Positions 62,803 through 64,000 of a stretch of 64,000 nt of DNA are shown here, piece after piece. The stretch lies in contig CACJKF010000001.1 in the NCBI GenBank assembly GCA_902593905.1, forward strand, positions 248,001-312,000, read 5' to 3'. The translations under genes were made by a program, and so were the position numbers. Under the pieces are notes generated by a model. It had not been told where the DNA came from and did no database searches. It was given only the letters and a program-made list of their open reading frames with translations. This DNA is from an uncultured Pelagibacteraceae bacterium (GTDB lineage: Bacteria; Pseudomonadota; Alphaproteobacteria; Pelagibacterales; Pelagibacteraceae). The first letter of the stretch is position 1; every line of letters begins with the position of its first letter.

Positions 62803-62820
62803 TTGTCGCATTAATTGAAA

Positions 62821-62848
62821 TTGTTAAATCATCTAAAAACTGTATAAA
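62821..62848 (+). promoter_or_regulatory. Candidate sigma-70 promoter for coxB
   Basis: TTGTTA is followed by 16 bases and TATAAA, a fair -35/-10 pair. The -10 ends 5 bases before the coxB ATG, so transcription would begin at or beside the ATG and the mRNA could be leaderless. No Shine-Dalgarno sequence is present between them. Confidence 0.4.
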
Positions 62849-62853
62849 AACTC

Positions 62854-64000
<1,147 letters not shown>

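Overview
The window looks like a chromosomal segment of a streamlined, AT-rich marine alphaproteobacterium, most likely SAR11 (Pelagibacterales). This is inferred from the very low GC by eye, start/stop overlaps between most neighbours, almost no intergenic DNA (no gene-free gap above about 300 bp), lysine/isoleucine/asparagine-rich proteins, and alphaproteobacterial hallmarks: GcrA, a short HisG with HisZ, a BamF-like lipoprotein, and a tRNA-His with discriminator A73 and no G-1. I saw no mobile elements, CRISPR, rRNA or prophage. The trxA and ctaD genes are cut by the window edges.

Layout. (1) 1-12.6 kb: the end of trxA, then one long minus-strand run transcribed rnd-kdsD-lptC-lptB-aroA-cmk-rpsA-ihfB-pyrF-trpF-trpB-trpA-accD-folC. 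It mixes LPS transport, aromatic amino acid, nucleotide, fatty acid and folate synthesis with translation. (2) 12.6-13.9 kb: an NDUFA9-type reductase and an SMR-like membrane protein. (3) 14-26.6 kb: a phosphorus-scavenging block, ugpBAEC-ugpQ followed by two tiny membrane-protein genes, phoR, pstSCAB, phoU and phoB. (4) 26.5-32.5 kb: gcrA, an ABC-2 permease, argD-argF, a membrane cytochrome c, kdsB and pheA. (5) 32.5-38.9 kb: SRP RNA, dnaX-ybaB-recR, malate synthase, accA and a cold-shock gene. (6) 39.1-44.3 kb: tRNA-His-hisS-hisZ-hisG converging on groES-groEL. (7) 44.4-50.9 kb: HAD phosphatase, ribF, ileS, lspA, a BamF-like lipoprotein and pgi. (8) 50.8-58.6 kb: rsmD-purD, DUF2093, lpxL-lpxK-waaA-msbA and ubiA. 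(9) 58.6-64 kb: DUF2721, DUF1289, quinone oxidoreductase, pirin, haloacid dehalogenase, CDGSH protein, rsmE and the start of the cytochrome oxidase operon.

How it works together. Ugp imports glycerol-3-phosphate and phosphodiesters, UgpQ hydrolyses the diesters, Pst imports phosphate, and PhoR/PhoB/PhoU sense and regulate. The PhoR here has no membrane segment; a separate overlapping gene encodes one. LPS genes (kdsD, kdsB, waaA, lpxK, lpxL, msbA, lptB, lptC) are spread over three loci, and lptA is missing from its usual place.

The most unusual signal is trpF-trpB-trpA. Catalytic core residues are kept, but many near-invariant positions are changed. These include the TrpB Glu109 equivalent, the TrpB QH of the carboxylate loop, both partners of the alpha-Asp56/beta-Lys167 contact, and TrpF glycine motifs. 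Other points worth checking are a dnaX A9 slip site followed at once by a -1 stop, an SMR protein lacking the essential glutamate, AccA with a C-terminal membrane helix, a bidirectional terminator inside hisG, rpsA and ihfB joined in frame across one stop codon, and protein genes starting 4-6 nt after structured RNAs.
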